A stretch of DNA of 64,000 nt, taken from the NCBI GenBank assembly GCA_036653535.1, contig JAVVTR010000009.1:1-64000 (forward strand), written 5' to 3'. Source of the stretch: JAVVTR01 sp036653535 (GTDB taxonomy: Bacteria > Bacteroidota > Bacteroidia > Bacteroidales > P3). How positions within the stretch are numbered: position 1 is the stretch's first letter; each line of letters begins with the position of its first letter. Positions 25,389-35,193 of the stretch are shown piece after piece. Under the pieces are notes generated by a model, which was given only the letters and a program-made list of their open reading frames with translations, made no database searches and was not told where the DNA came from. Position numbers and translations under genes: made by a program.

Positions 25389-25527
25389 AGAGGGTTTTAT
25401 TCTCTTGGTATGAGATGTAATTTCGGTATAAGGCGAAGAGTGAATTCGGCACAAATTCTAATAATAAATGTCCTTTTAGGGAAGGGAATAAAGCCATAGC
25501 TATATTCTTAATTTCGGTAATAAAAGG

Positions 25528-25559
25528 GTTGTTTGCTTGGCAAATATGATGTATCTTTG
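25528..25559 (+). promoter_or_regulatory. Promoter of the LytS/LytTR pair
   Basis: TATCTTTG at 25552-25559 is preceded, with a 20-nt spacer, by GTTG (25528-25531), one mismatch from TTTG. The leader to the kinase start is about 108 nt. The rest of the 285-bp gap after the CWC gene shows no gene. Confidence 0.6.
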
Positions 25560-25673
25560 CTCCTTTAGCGTTCCTTTAGCGTAGAAAATAAACTTCTATT
25601 AATCGTTAGGGATAAGCGATTTTAGTGGTTCGCTAATGTTTTTAGACCGCTTTTTTAATAGCTTAGATAGAAA

Positions 25674-26771
25674 ATGCAAAATTCCACCCAAAATCAGACT
25701 AAAGGTCAACGTAATAGTTATTATAATTTATTAAATGCTTTTTTGTTTTCGGTTTTAGGATTAAGTTCCTATTTCTTTTTACTTTTTTATACCGATATTT
25801 TAAATAAAGCAGGAACTCAGCAGGTATTTTCTTTGCCTCTTTGTATTGCGGTGTTGATCAGTTTTAATATCATGTGTTTTTCTTTTCTTAAATTAAATTC
25901 TTCTGTAAATGCGCATTATCCTTACGCTTACGATGGGGTCTTTCGTGTGTTCTTGTTTTTTGTATTTATAGCAGCCATATTAATTGGCTATAATTTTTTG
26001 TTGTATGGTATTACCGCTTATGTGGCGGAGGTTAATAATCCTTTTCATTTAGAAAGATTTACATGGACTAAATTAAGTGTGATTTGCTTGGTGGAATTAG
26101 TGATCATGTGTTTAATGATGCTCAATCATAGTGCTCGCTTCACCATAAAATTATATAGAGAAACGGAAGAGTTGAAGCAATATCAATCTATAGCGGAATT
26201 TAAGGCGTTGCAATATCAGTTGAATCCTCATTTTTTATTTAATAGTCTTAATACTTTATTGTCGGAAATTGAGTATGATCCGGCTAATGCGAAATTGTTT
26301 ACTACTCGTTTGGCGGAGGTGTATCGCTATATTTTGCAAACCCAAGAGAAACGCACGGTGCCAGTATCGGAGGAATTGGAATTTTTAAAAGCGTATATTT
26401 ATTTACATCAAGTAAGATTGGGTGCGGGTTTGAATTTCCAATGTGATTTTCCGGAGTCAGGCACATTAGATTTTTTGCAAGAAAAAAGAATACCTCCACT
26501 TGCCTTGCAACTTTTAGTTGAAAATGCGCTTAAACATAATACGGTAAATAGGAAAAGGCCCTTGCTTATCAGGGTGGTATTTGCTCCGGATCTTTCTTCT
26601 TTAACGGTTACGAATGAATTGAGACCCAAAAAAAATGTTAAGTCGTTTGGAGGTGGATTGAATAATCTTTCGGAGCGCTATAGACTTTTGGCCGATAAGA
26701 AAATAAGAATAGAAAAAACAGAAAAAACTTTTGAAGTTCAAATACCTTTGTTAGATGGATATACAGAATAA
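25674..26771 (+). CDS. LytS-type membrane histidine kinase
   Basis: The 365-residue protein has four predicted membrane helices (about residues 20-40, 54-74, 90-115, 133-152) and then a His_kinase domain. Its H-box LQYQLNPHFLFNSLNTLL carries the phosphorylated histidine H186. The ATPase part (IPPLALQLLVENALKHNTV, then GGGLNNLSERY) follows. No extracellular sensor domain is present, so the signal is probably sensed in the membrane. Its 3' end overlaps the response regulator gene by 17 bp, so they form one pair. Confidence 0.9.
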   Translation: MQNSTQNQTKGQRNSYYNLLNAFLFSVLGLSSYFFLLFYTDILNKAGTQQVFSLPLCIAVLISFNIMCFSFLKLNSSVNAHYPYAYDGVFRVFLFFVFIAAILIGYNFLLYGITAYVAEVNNPFHLERFTWTKLSVICLVELVIMCLMMLNHSARFTIKLYRETEELKQYQSIAEFKALQYQLNPHFLFNSLNTLLSEIEYDPANAKLFTTRLAEVYRYILQTQEKRTVPVSEELEFLKAYIYLHQVRLGAGLNFQCDFPESGTLDFLQEKRIPPLALQLLVENALKHNTVNRKRPLLIRVVFAPDLSSLTVTNELRPKKNVKSFGGGLNNLSERYRLLADKKIRIEKTEKTFEVQIPLLDGYTE

Positions 26772-27549
26772 AAAAGTCCAAGTGGCTATTTTGGAAGATG
26801 AGGAGCCGGCAGCACGCCTGTTTAAAAGTATGATTTTGTCGTTGCGTCCTAATTGGGAGGTAATATGTATAGGCGGAAGTAATGAGGAGGCGGAAAATTG
26901 GTTTAGAGAATGCAAACAACAACCCGATATTCTTTTCTCGGATATAGAACTTTCGGATGGAAATTCTTTCGATTTTATTGAGAGAGTACATCCGGAAAGT
27001 ATGATTGTTTTTGTTACGGCCTATGATGAGTATGCCTTGCGGGCTTTTTCTGTGGATAGTATAGATTATCTTCTTAAACCTATTGATATTAGACGATTAG
27101 AAGAAAGTATAGGGCGTTTCGAGCGCCTCTCTTCTACGTATTTTAAAAAATTCAATCAACAAAACGATTGGAAGCGGATTTCGGAAAGATTAGGGAGTAG
27201 TGAAAAGAAGTATCGTACTCGTTTTTTAATTTCACGAGGGAACCAATTAGAAACCCTGCATGTGGAGAATGTGGCGTATTTCTTTAGCGAAAATAAAATT
27301 TGTTATGCACAAACTTTTTCCGAAGGAAGTTTTATTTTGGATTTTTCTCTAGAACGTTTGGGAGAAGAATTGGATCCGGATATCTTTTTTAGAACCACTC
27401 GCCAAACCTTGGTTTGCACCCGGGCTATTACTAAAATAGAAAATTATTTCCAAGGGAAAGTATCGGTATTTGTAACTCCTGCATTTAAAGAACAAATTTT
27501 AGTTAGTAAGGAAAAGGCGGAAAGTTTTAAAAGATGGCTAAATTATTAG
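26755..27549 (+). CDS. LytTR response regulator
   Basis: The 264-residue protein has a receiver domain with acidic pocket E14-D15-E16 (ILEDEEPA), phosphoacceptor D63 (FSDIELSDG), the conserved T (FVTAYDEYA) and K (YLLKPID). A LytTR DNA-binding domain (about 155-262: FLISRGNQLETLHVENVAYF, then RTTRQTLVCTRAI) follows. It is the partner of the kinase encoded just upstream. Targets cannot be read directly. The adjacent haem-uptake and B12 genes are candidates by position only. Confidence 0.92.
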   Translation: MDIQNKKVQVAILEDEEPAARLFKSMILSLRPNWEVICIGGSNEEAENWFRECKQQPDILFSDIELSDGNSFDFIERVHPESMIVFVTAYDEYALRAFSVDSIDYLLKPIDIRRLEESIGRFERLSSTYFKKFNQQNDWKRISERLGSSEKKYRTRFLISRGNQLETLHVENVAYFFSENKICYAQTFSEGSFILDFSLERLGEELDPDIFFRTTRQTLVCTRAITKIENYFQGKVSVFVTPAFKEQILVSKEKAESFKRWLNY

Positions 27550-27748
27550 GCGGCTTCTTTCCATATTGGGAGGTATATTCTCATATGAATAGAAGATAGT
27601 TTGCTGGGCTTCTTTTTGTGCTTTTTTTCGATGGCTTTTCCGGAAATTGGGAAGAGGCAGTTTGGTGGGCTTCTTTCGATGGCTTTTGTCTTTAAAATAG
27701 GGTTTTACAAGATAGAAAAAATGGTGGATTCGTTGTAATATCAAATAT

Positions 27749-28360
27749 ATGAAAATAAAATTTTTGAGAATATTATGTATAGGAATTGGGTTTTGCCTTT
27801 GGACGGCTTGTCAAAAGGAGCCTCAAGTCCCAAGCCCCGCCCAAAATATAAAAACGGTTTTGGTCGATGGGCGAAATTTCGATCGTTGGATTTATTTTTC
27901 TTTTCAAAAAGGAGATACGGTGCAAATATCGAATCCACAAACCGACCTTCGTTGGGATATAGCTTTTCATCGTTGGGATGTAAAAACTAATGGCGGACTT
28001 TCTGGGGTAGGAAAAGGGGAAGCGAAAATGACCAAATTTACCGATTTTAATATTTCCATGGCTTTGCCATTGGAGTCGGAATGGGTCAAAGATACTTTCC
28101 TCCTTACTTATATGCATAGGCCAATAATGAGTGATAGTGCGCCGGCGGAACAGCGTTCTTGGGTTCCGGCTAATAAAGAATTGGGCAAATGGTTGTTGGT
28201 GAATATGAGTATTATTCCTCCTGTATATACTATGGCAAAAAACATATATTGGGTACGGTCTGCCGGTGGAAAAATGGTACAGTTGCGATTTGATGCTTAT
28301 ATGAACGAACGTGCGGAGAAAGGTTATGTTAAGTTTTCCTATTGGATTTTGGAAAATTAG
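27749..28360 (+). CDS. HmuY-like haem-binding lipoprotein
   Basis: The 203-residue protein has a signal peptide with lipobox WTAC and resembles the HmuY family. Its typical features include WIYFSFQKGD, DLRWDIAFHRWDVKTNGGLS and the C-terminal VQLRFDAYMNERAEKGYVKF strand region. HmuY captures haem at the surface and hands it to a TonB-dependent receptor. The receptor gene overlaps its end, which supports the role. The two histidines that bind haem in Porphyromonas HmuY cannot be assigned with confidence by eye. Confidence 0.78.
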   Translation: MKIKFLRILCIGIGFCLWTACQKEPQVPSPAQNIKTVLVDGRNFDRWIYFSFQKGDTVQISNPQTDLRWDIAFHRWDVKTNGGLSGVGKGEAKMTKFTDFNISMALPLESEWVKDTFLLTYMHRPIMSDSAPAEQRSWVPANKELGKWLLVNMSIIPPVYTMAKNIYWVRSAGGKMVQLRFDAYMNERAEKGYVKFSYWILEN

Positions 28361-30569
28361 TCTTTGCTTCTGCCTTTGCTTTCTATTTTCTTCTGTGGAA
28401 AGTATGCAAGCTCAGAGGGTAGCGGTGAAAATTAGTGGGAGAGTTTGTTCTTTGGAGGGGGAACCCTTGGGGCAAGCAACGGTGAGTGTAGCTTCGGCTA
28501 TAGAGGGAGGAGTGGCTAATATGAATGGATATTATCAATATTCTTTTCAGGGTATTAAAGGGGATTCTATAGTGTTGTTTGCTTCTTATGCAGGATATCA
28601 AACGAAAAAGAAAATAGTAGCCCTTTCGGATAAATCTTCTTATGTGGTGAATTTTTCGTTGGAACCTAAAATTTCTATTTTAGATCCGATTTTTATTACG
28701 GCACAAACAACGCCTAAAGCTTTGAAAGATGTTCCGGAAATTATTCGTTTAATTACGCGTAAAGAAATAGAACAGGCACAAGTGCAGTCCTTATCGGAAT
28801 TGCTCGAATTAGAATTACCGGGTTTGGAATTTAATCGTACCGAAGGGGTGAGTAATGCGGTAAGTATGAATGGATTTGGTGCTAAATATGTTTTGTTTTT
28901 GATAGATGGAGAGCGCATGAGTGGGGAAACTTCTCATGAAAATGTGGATTATGAACGTATAGATATAGATCAGGTGGAGCGAGTGGAAATTGTTAAAGGC
29001 GGAATGTCGACTTTATACGGTTCGGGTGCTATGGCAGGGGTGGTTAATATTATTACGACCAAGGCGGAAAAGCCTTTTCAGGCACAGATTAATGCGAAAT
29101 ATAGTAGCGATGGAGAACAAAAATATGGCGCATCTATTGGCTTTAAAAAAGGAAAATTTAGCTCCTTAACTTCCGGAAGTTATAGGCGTAAACAGGCCTA
29201 TTTTTTAAAAAGTACCGATAGCTTAGAGAGAATATACGAGGATGGTAGTAGGCAAAAAGAGGCTCTTTTGCCGGAATTAGAAGTGGAGGGCTTTGAGAAT
29301 TTTGTAGTGAACGAGAAGTTGAAATATCGTTTTTCAGATAAAGTAGAAGGACAAATAAAGGGGTCATTCTATCAGCATACACGATTTAATGCTAAGCCCA
29401 CCGGCGATTATTTGCATAATAAATATAGAGATGGATCCGCCTCTTTAAAAGTGGATTATCGTTTAACGGAAAAACAAAACTTAGAATTTTCCTACGCTTT
29501 CGACGATTATTTGAAGTATGATCAATTCTTGAAATTAGATACTACCGAAAAAGTATATGAAAATAGGATTCATAATGCGAAGGTATTATATAGAAATGAA
29601 TTTCCTTATAAAAATCATTTTTTTGCGGGTATAGAATTTTATTCCGAAGATTTGCAATCTTATCAGTTTGGATCGAGGGGTAAGCATAGTAAGCAAAGTT
29701 ATATGGCTTATGTCCAAGATGAATGGAATATCAATTCTATCTTTACGCTGGTAGCCGGTTTAAGATTGGAGTATTATTCTTCTTATGGTTTAATGGCCGT
29801 GCCGAAAGTAAATGCTATGGCAAAATGGAAGAATTTTATTTTTCGATTAGGCTATGCTTCTGGTTTTCGTGCTCCAACGCTAAAAGAAATGTACACGGAA
29901 TGGGATCATCAAGGTATGTTTCAACTAATGGGGAATCCGGATTTAAAACCGGAATTGAGTTATAATTTTTCGTTTTCTACCGAATACCAAACTTCTGCTT
30001 TTTATGTGGGCTTAAATGCACATTATCATAGATTGAAAGATAAAATTGCGACGGTATGGAATAGTAGACAAGATACTACATATTATCAAAATGTTGGACG
30101 GGCTCAAATGCTGGGCGTGGATGTAAATATAGGGGCTCGTTTACCTTTGGGATTTGCTATTAAAGGGGCATATACCTACGTTTATGATAACGAAAAAATA
30201 GATGGAATTAATGTATCCTCCTCGCGACCACATTCTTTTACTTTGCGTTTAGAATATGGGCATCGTTGGCGTTCTTATGCTTTAAATATACATTTGAATG
30301 GTCGTTTTTTAAGTGGAATGTATGTTTATGCAAAGGATGATGTCCAAAAAATGGCTTACAAAATACATTATTCTGCTTACGGATTATTGAATATGGGCAT
30401 TAGTGGAAGTTTCCCTTATGGACTAAAACTTACCGTTGGTTTAGATAATCTTTTAAATTATATTCCCCGATGTGTTACTTATAACGCAGGTATAACTAAG
30501 GGTATTTCCTTTTATACCGGTTTGGTTTGGAATATAGAAGAATTGTTTAATTTAAAACGAGCTAAATAG
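28326..30569 (+). CDS. TonB-dependent receptor, probably for haem (HmuR-like)
   Basis: The protein (747 residues from this start) has a signal peptide (ISLCFCLCFLFSSVESMQAQ), a CarboxypepD_reg-like domain (KISGRVCSLEGEPLGQATVS), a plug domain (LLELELPGLEFNRTEGVSNA, VEIVKGGMSTLYGSGAMAGV, VNIITTK) and a barrel with the FRAPTLKEMYTEWDHQGMFQ loop. I chose the ATG at 28326, which gives a sensible signal peptide and overlaps the HmuY-like gene by 35 bp; a GTG at 28311 is also in frame. The plug motifs and the neighbouring HmuY-like gene point to haem. Other iron complexes remain possible. Confidence 0.82.
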   Translation: MLSFPIGFWKISLCFCLCFLFSSVESMQAQRVAVKISGRVCSLEGEPLGQATVSVASAIEGGVANMNGYYQYSFQGIKGDSIVLFASYAGYQTKKKIVALSDKSSYVVNFSLEPKISILDPIFITAQTTPKALKDVPEIIRLITRKEIEQAQVQSLSELLELELPGLEFNRTEGVSNAVSMNGFGAKYVLFLIDGERMSGETSHENVDYERIDIDQVERVEIVKGGMSTLYGSGAMAGVVNIITTKAEKPFQAQINAKYSSDGEQKYGASIGFKKGKFSSLTSGSYRRKQAYFLKSTDSLERIYEDGSRQKEALLPELEVEGFENFVVNEKLKYRFSDKVEGQIKGSFYQHTRFNAKPTGDYLHNKYRDGSASLKVDYRLTEKQNLEFSYAFDDYLKYDQFLKLDTTEKVYENRIHNAKVLYRNEFPYKNHFFAGIEFYSEDLQSYQFGSRGKHSKQSYMAYVQDEWNINSIFTLVAGLRLEYYSSYGLMAVPKVNAMAKWKNFIFRLGYASGFRAPTLKEMYTEWDHQGMFQLMGNPDLKPELSYNFSFSTEYQTSAFYVGLNAHYHRLKDKIATVWNSRQDTTYYQNVGRAQMLGVDVNIGARLPLGFAIKGAYTYVYDNEKIDGINVSSSRPHSFTLRLEYGHRWRSYALNIHLNGRFLSGMYVYAKDDVQKMAYKIHYSAYGLLNMGISGSFPYGLKLTVGLDNLLNYIPRCVTYNAGITKGISFYTGLVWNIEELFNLKRAK

Positions 30570-30577
30570 AATAAAAT

Positions 30578-31873
30578 ATGCTTAGAAGAAAAACAACCCG
30601 GCAAAAAAAAATATATATATCGTGTATTGGTTTGCTAATGTGCTTTCCGGTTTGTGCGTTAGATAAAAATCGAGCAGAAATTTGGGTGGGTGCCGACTCT
30701 AATATTCTCAAAACGCATGTGTATTATTTGTCGGATGATCGTTTGCAGGGACGGCTTACGGGTTCTTTTGGCGATAGTTTGGCGGCTTGGTATATAGGAG
30801 AATATTTTCAAAGTCAGGCTCTACAAACGTTGACTTCTAAAAAAATAGCATCCTCTCCATTAGATTATTGGCAGAGCTATAGTATGAAAGCAAAATGGAA
30901 TGAGATTTTGCATACGCGCAATGTAGTGGGGCTCCTAGAGGGAAGCGATTCCTTACTGAAAAAATCTTATGTGGTGATAGGAGCTCATTTCGATCATTTG
31001 GGTTTGGGGGATAAAGCAAATTCTTCTATGCGCAAGGGGGTAATAGCGGTTCATAATGGAGCGGACGACAATGCCAGTGGTGTGGCTGGAATGTTGGAAT
31101 TGCTGCGGTATTTCTCGGTTCACCCTACCAAAAAAAGTTTAATATTCGTTGCTTTTAGTGGGGAGGAAATAGGTTTATGTGGATCCAAGGCCTTTTTGGA
31201 TTCCTTACCTTTTGAAAAAAAACAGATAGATGCGATGTTTAATTTAGATATGTTAGGGGGACAAAGAGGGTCTTCTTTTAAAATATCGGGGAGTGGAACC
31301 TCTAAGCAATCGTTACGTTTAATCAAAGAAAGCGCAGATCTTAGTCCTTTGGGAGTTACTACTTCTCCTTTTGGACACGGTCCGTCGGATCACGCCAATT
31401 TTTATGCTCAAAAAATCCCGGTTTTCTTTTTTGCAACTACTCCTACCAGTACTTATCATACCCCTGAGGACGATGCGGAAACTTTATCTTATTCGGGCAT
31501 GGCTTTAGTAACGGATTTAGCTGCTAATTTGATTGGCAGAGTAGGAAATTTAGAGGAAAATTTAGTATATACAGCTTCGGGAGCGGCTTCCAATCCTACT
31601 ATGGGCAATGGGAAAATGAAAATTACCTTGGGGCTGATGCCCGATATAAATAGTAGCTCTAAAAAAGGATTAAGTGTTATGTTGGTGGTAGAGGGAAAGC
31701 CGGCTTATAAAGCTGGCATTCGTTCGGGAGATATTATATTAAGTATTAATTCTAAAAAGGTACGAGATATAGAAGGTTATATGCAAATACTAAAGAAAAC
31801 AGAACCTAAGCAAATAATAAAAGTAAAAATACGAAGAGGAGCCGATATCTATGTATATCCTGTGCAGGTTTAG
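30578..31873 (+). CDS. Secreted M28 zinc peptidase with PDZ domain
   Basis: The 431-residue protein has a signal peptide ending near CFPVCA. The M28 catalytic domain has zinc and catalytic residues in GAHFDHLGLG (H137, D139), NGADDNASG (D163), FSGEEIGLCG (E196, E197), FNLDMLGG (D224) and TYHTPEDD. A C-terminal PDZ domain (GLSVMLVVEGKPAYKAGIRS, then GDIILSINSKKV) covers about residues 345-431. It acts as an exported aminopeptidase, in the periplasm or at the surface. It starts 8 bp after the receptor gene, so it may supply haem or iron from host-type proteins; that link is inferred from the operon. Confidence 0.85.
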   Translation: MLRRKTTRQKKIYISCIGLLMCFPVCALDKNRAEIWVGADSNILKTHVYYLSDDRLQGRLTGSFGDSLAAWYIGEYFQSQALQTLTSKKIASSPLDYWQSYSMKAKWNEILHTRNVVGLLEGSDSLLKKSYVVIGAHFDHLGLGDKANSSMRKGVIAVHNGADDNASGVAGMLELLRYFSVHPTKKSLIFVAFSGEEIGLCGSKAFLDSLPFEKKQIDAMFNLDMLGGQRGSSFKISGSGTSKQSLRLIKESADLSPLGVTTSPFGHGPSDHANFYAQKIPVFFFATTPTSTYHTPEDDAETLSYSGMALVTDLAANLIGRVGNLEENLVYTASGAASNPTMGNGKMKITLGLMPDINSSSKKGLSVMLVVEGKPAYKAGIRSGDIILSINSKKVRDIEGYMQILKKTEPKQIIKVKIRRGADIYVYPVQV

Positions 31874-31934
31874 AGGCTTCTGTTATAAAAATAAAGAAAA
31901 TCGAAGGGTAGTTTTATTTTAAAAGAAAAAATAG

Positions 31935-32789
31935 ATGAAAAGAATTTGGGTCTTTTTAATTTCGGCCTTACTTACGGTAGCGGCCAGTATGTATCAACGT
32001 TCTACAGGACCTTCGTATCCGGTCAAAGCTTCTGTAAAGGTAGAAGGAGAAGTGGTGAAATTTACTTTTCCTCGTAGTGGAACTAATGAAAATACAAAAA
32101 TTACCATTCCTTCTCTTTATGTTAAAGAAGGAATTTCAGGAGCCAGTATGCCAGCCGAATACCAAAAACAAGCAGAGTCGTACCTCTTTTACAAGCATTA
32201 TCCCTCTACGCAAAAGGAAAGATATGAGAAGGTGAAAATGACTTGGGAAAATGGGTATTGGATAGGCTTTTTGCCGGCGCAAGCAGCAGCTGGTAAACTA
32301 ATGTATTATGCCCAAGCCGATGGACAAACTTATTTTAAAGACGAACCTATGATTATTCGGTATAAAAGTCCGGTACCTGCTTGGGCTTTAATTCCTCACA
32401 TTTTAGCTATGTTTTTAGCTATGTTTTTTGCCGTATCGGCTGGGATATTTGCTTTACTAAATCAAATATCCTATGTGAAATATATGCGTTTAACCTTAAT
32501 TGCGCTTTTGATTGGAGGTTTCATTTTTGGGCCTTTGGTACAAAAATATGCCTTTGGGGTATATTGGAGTGGGTTCCCCTTGGGTTTGGATTTTACGGAT
32601 AATAAAACCTTAATAGCTTTATTGGCGTTTTTAATTGCTTGGACGGTCCAAGTATTTAAGAAAAGAAGTCGGTGGATTACTTTCTCTGCCACGGTGGTGA
32701 TGCTGATTGTTTTTTGTGTGCCTCATAGTATGGGGGGCTCCGAACTCAATCGTGAAACCGGATTGGTAGAAAGTTCGGTGAATAGGTAG
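31935..32789 (+). CDS. Membrane protein of unknown function
   Basis: The 284-residue protein has an N-terminal membrane segment or signal (about 1-20). An extracytoplasmic beta-rich region of about 130 residues follows, ending near TYFKDEPMIIRYKSP. Then come four to five hydrophobic helices (about 148-175, 182-204, 224-240, 246-264). I do not recognise the family. The loop around residues 198-220 (KYAFGVYWSGFPLGLDFTDN) and the tail HSMGGSELN may be functional. It lies between the M28 peptidase and htpG on the same strand. Confidence 0.6.
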   Translation: MKRIWVFLISALLTVAASMYQRSTGPSYPVKASVKVEGEVVKFTFPRSGTNENTKITIPSLYVKEGISGASMPAEYQKQAESYLFYKHYPSTQKERYEKVKMTWENGYWIGFLPAQAAAGKLMYYAQADGQTYFKDEPMIIRYKSPVPAWALIPHILAMFLAMFFAVSAGIFALLNQISYVKYMRLTLIALLIGGFIFGPLVQKYAFGVYWSGFPLGLDFTDNKTLIALLAFLIAWTVQVFKKRSRWITFSATVVMLIVFCVPHSMGGSELNRETGLVESSVNR

Positions 32790-32959
32790 GGGCTATGGCG
32801 GAGGTAGAAAGAAATGTTTTGCTATAATCTGTAATTTTGGCAGAGAATTTACTTTGGTACAATATCTGTAATGGCAAGGGGTAAAATGGGAGTAGATTCA
32901 ACAGAGGGTCTTCGTTGTTTATCCCATGAATAGGTATAAATTTAAATAGATATAAAGTT

Positions 32960-35014
32960 ATGTCAAAAGGAAAAATTGGGGTTTCCACCCAGGACTTATT
33001 TCCGATTATTAAAAAATTCTTGTATTCGGATCATGAAATATTTTTGAGAGAAATTGTATCCAACGCAGTGGATGCCACTCAAAAATTAAAAACTTTAGCC
33101 TCTTCTGGAGAATTTAAAGGCAGTACGGAAGGTTTGAAAGTAAGTGTAAAAACCGACAAAAAGGCAGGAACGCTGACCGTCTCCGATAATGGGATAGGGA
33201 TGAGTGCTGAGGAAGTAAAAAAATATATTAATCAAATTGCTTTTTCGGGAGCAGAGGAGTTTGTAGAAAAATACAAAGATAATGCCAATGCTATTATTGG
33301 CCATTTTGGCTTGGGATTTTATTCTGCTTTTATGGTTAGTGATAAGGTGGAAATAATAACGAAATCCTATAAAGAAGATGCTCCGGCGGTAAAGTGGTCG
33401 TGTAAAGGGACTACCGAATATGTGATGGAAGATTCCGACAAGGCCGATAGAGGAACGGATGTTATTTTATATCTTACCAAAGAGGATTTGGATTTTGCCG
33501 AAGATAGCAAGATAGAGGGAATGTTGAAAAAATATTGCCGTTATTTGCCGGTGGAAATTGTGTTTGGCTTGGAAAAAGTATGGAAAGATGGGGCTTATCA
33601 AGATACCGATAAAGAAAATATTATCAATAATACTTCTCCTGCTTGGACCCGAAAACCATCGGAACTCAAAGCCGAGGATTATGCTACTTTTTATAGAGAC
33701 CTCTATCCTATGGCTCAAGATCCCTTATTTCATATTCATTTAAATGTGGATTTTCCTTTTACTTTAACGGGGATTTTGTATTTTCCTAAAATTAATTCTC
33801 GTTTGGAGTTACAAAAAAACAAAATACAACTCTATTGCAATCAGGTGTATGTAACCGATTCAGTGGAAGGAATAGTGCCAGATTATTTAACGCTTTTACA
33901 TGGGGTGATAGATTCTCCGGATATTCCTCTAAATGTTTCTCGTTCGTATTTGCAAAGCGATAGAAATGTAAAAAAAATATCGTCACATATTACCAAAAAA
34001 GTGGCCGATAGTTTATGTAGCTTATTTAAGAGCGAACGTAAGGATTTTGAGAATAAATGGGACGACTTAAAAGTCTTCATACAATATGGTATTCTTACGG
34101 ATGAAAAGTTTGCAGAAAGAGCTATGGAGTTTTATTTGTTTAAAGATACCGACGGGAAATATTTTAGTTTGGAGGAATATAAGCTGCTTATTAAAGAAAC
34201 ACAAACAGATAAAGAAAACAAGTTGGTGTTTTTATATGCCAATCATCCACAGGATCAGTATTCTTACATAGAGGCTGCTAAAAATAAAAGTTATAATGTT
34301 TTGTTAATGGATGGGCAGTTCGATACGCCTTTCGTTAACTTTATGGAGCAAAAAAATACGGATTTTCGCTATGTAAGAGTAGATTCGGATGTTATTGGGA
34401 AATTAATACCAAAAGAAGGAACCAAACTTTGCGCTTTTTCCGAGCAGGAACAAAACGAATTGAAGGAAGTTTTTTCCGCCCAATTACCCCGAGGAAATGG
34501 GATGTATATGGTTAGCTTTGATGCTTTAGGGCAAGAGGTGGAACCGCTTATTATTACTCGTTCGGAATTTATGCGCCGTATGAAAGAAATGGCAGAATTA
34601 AATCCGGAAATGAATTTTTATGGACAAATGGGAGATCAATATAATTTGGTAGTCAATACCGAAAATCCCATTGTTTTGGATTTATTAGCTAAGGAAAAGA
34701 AAAGCTTGTGCGAAAAACTGGCTCCTTTGTATGAGAAAATAGAAACGATTAAAGGAAAGAAAGCCGATATAGAGGCTTTGAGTAAAGATCTAAAACCAGA
34801 GGAAGTACCTTCTTCCGATAAGGAAAGAATAGCAGATTTGGATAAGGAAATAGAGGGAGTATCGGCCGAAAAAGTTAATATATTGAAAGAATATGGAGCC
34901 GGAGAGTCGATAGTAGGGCAGTTGATAGATTTGGCATTACTATCCAATGGATTGCTTAAAGGAGAGGCTTTGCACAAGTTTTTAAAACGAAGTGTGGAAT
35001 TAATTCGCAAATAA
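32960..35014 (+). CDS. htpG: Chaperone HtpG (Hsp90)
   Basis: HtpG is the bacterial Hsp90, a cytoplasmic ATP-dependent chaperone. The 684-residue protein has the N-terminal GHKL ATPase with EIVSNAVDATQKL, DNGIGM and GHFGLGFYSAFMV. The middle domain includes NVSRSYLQSDRNVKKI with the catalytic arginine. The C-terminal dimerisation domain is present. It lacks the eukaryotic MEEVD tail, as expected. A -7-like TAATTTTG lies at 32832-32839 without a good -33 box; no heat-shock operator is evident. Confidence 0.96.
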   Translation: MSKGKIGVSTQDLFPIIKKFLYSDHEIFLREIVSNAVDATQKLKTLASSGEFKGSTEGLKVSVKTDKKAGTLTVSDNGIGMSAEEVKKYINQIAFSGAEEFVEKYKDNANAIIGHFGLGFYSAFMVSDKVEIITKSYKEDAPAVKWSCKGTTEYVMEDSDKADRGTDVILYLTKEDLDFAEDSKIEGMLKKYCRYLPVEIVFGLEKVWKDGAYQDTDKENIINNTSPAWTRKPSELKAEDYATFYRDLYPMAQDPLFHIHLNVDFPFTLTGILYFPKINSRLELQKNKIQLYCNQVYVTDSVEGIVPDYLTLLHGVIDSPDIPLNVSRSYLQSDRNVKKISSHITKKVADSLCSLFKSERKDFENKWDDLKVFIQYGILTDEKFAERAMEFYLFKDTDGKYFSLEEYKLLIKETQTDKENKLVFLYANHPQDQYSYIEAAKNKSYNVLLMDGQFDTPFVNFMEQKNTDFRYVRVDSDVIGKLIPKEGTKLCAFSEQEQNELKEVFSAQLPRGNGMYMVSFDALGQEVEPLIITRSEFMRRMKEMAELNPEMNFYGQMGDQYNLVVNTENPIVLDLLAKEKKSLCEKLAPLYEKIETIKGKKADIEALSKDLKPEEVPSSDKERIADLDKEIEGVSAEKVNILKEYGAGESIVGQLIDLALLSNGLLKGEALHKFLKRSVELIRK

Positions 35015-35040
35015 AATGCAGGGATTTTCTCTGTCCTAAT

Positions 35041-35090
35041 TATTCCTTGTTTTTTTTCTTCTGTTCTATATGGAAAAGAAACAAGGAATT
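35041..35090 (+). terminator. Hairpin after htpG
   Basis: ATTCCTTGTTT (35042-35052) pairs with AAACAAGGAAT (35079-35089) about 27 bp downstream of the htpG stop, and the flanking CCTAA/TTAGG bases extend the stem. The T run lies inside the loop side, so it is terminator-like and not a textbook case. Confidence 0.5.
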
Positions 35091-35131
35091 TAGGATAAGG
35101 GGTAAGCATAGGTAAATAAATCTAATTTATA

Positions 35132-35139
35132 TATCTTTG
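35132..35139 (+). promoter_or_regulatory. -7 element of the lemA operon
   Basis: TATCTTTG fits TAnnTTTG and lies 54 nt before the lemA start, after the htpG hairpin. The -33 position has no good TTTG. Confidence 0.5.
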
Positions 35140-35193
35140 TTGCGCTTTAAAATGCCTTTGTTAAATTTTACAGGATTAAAATAAATATAGAAA

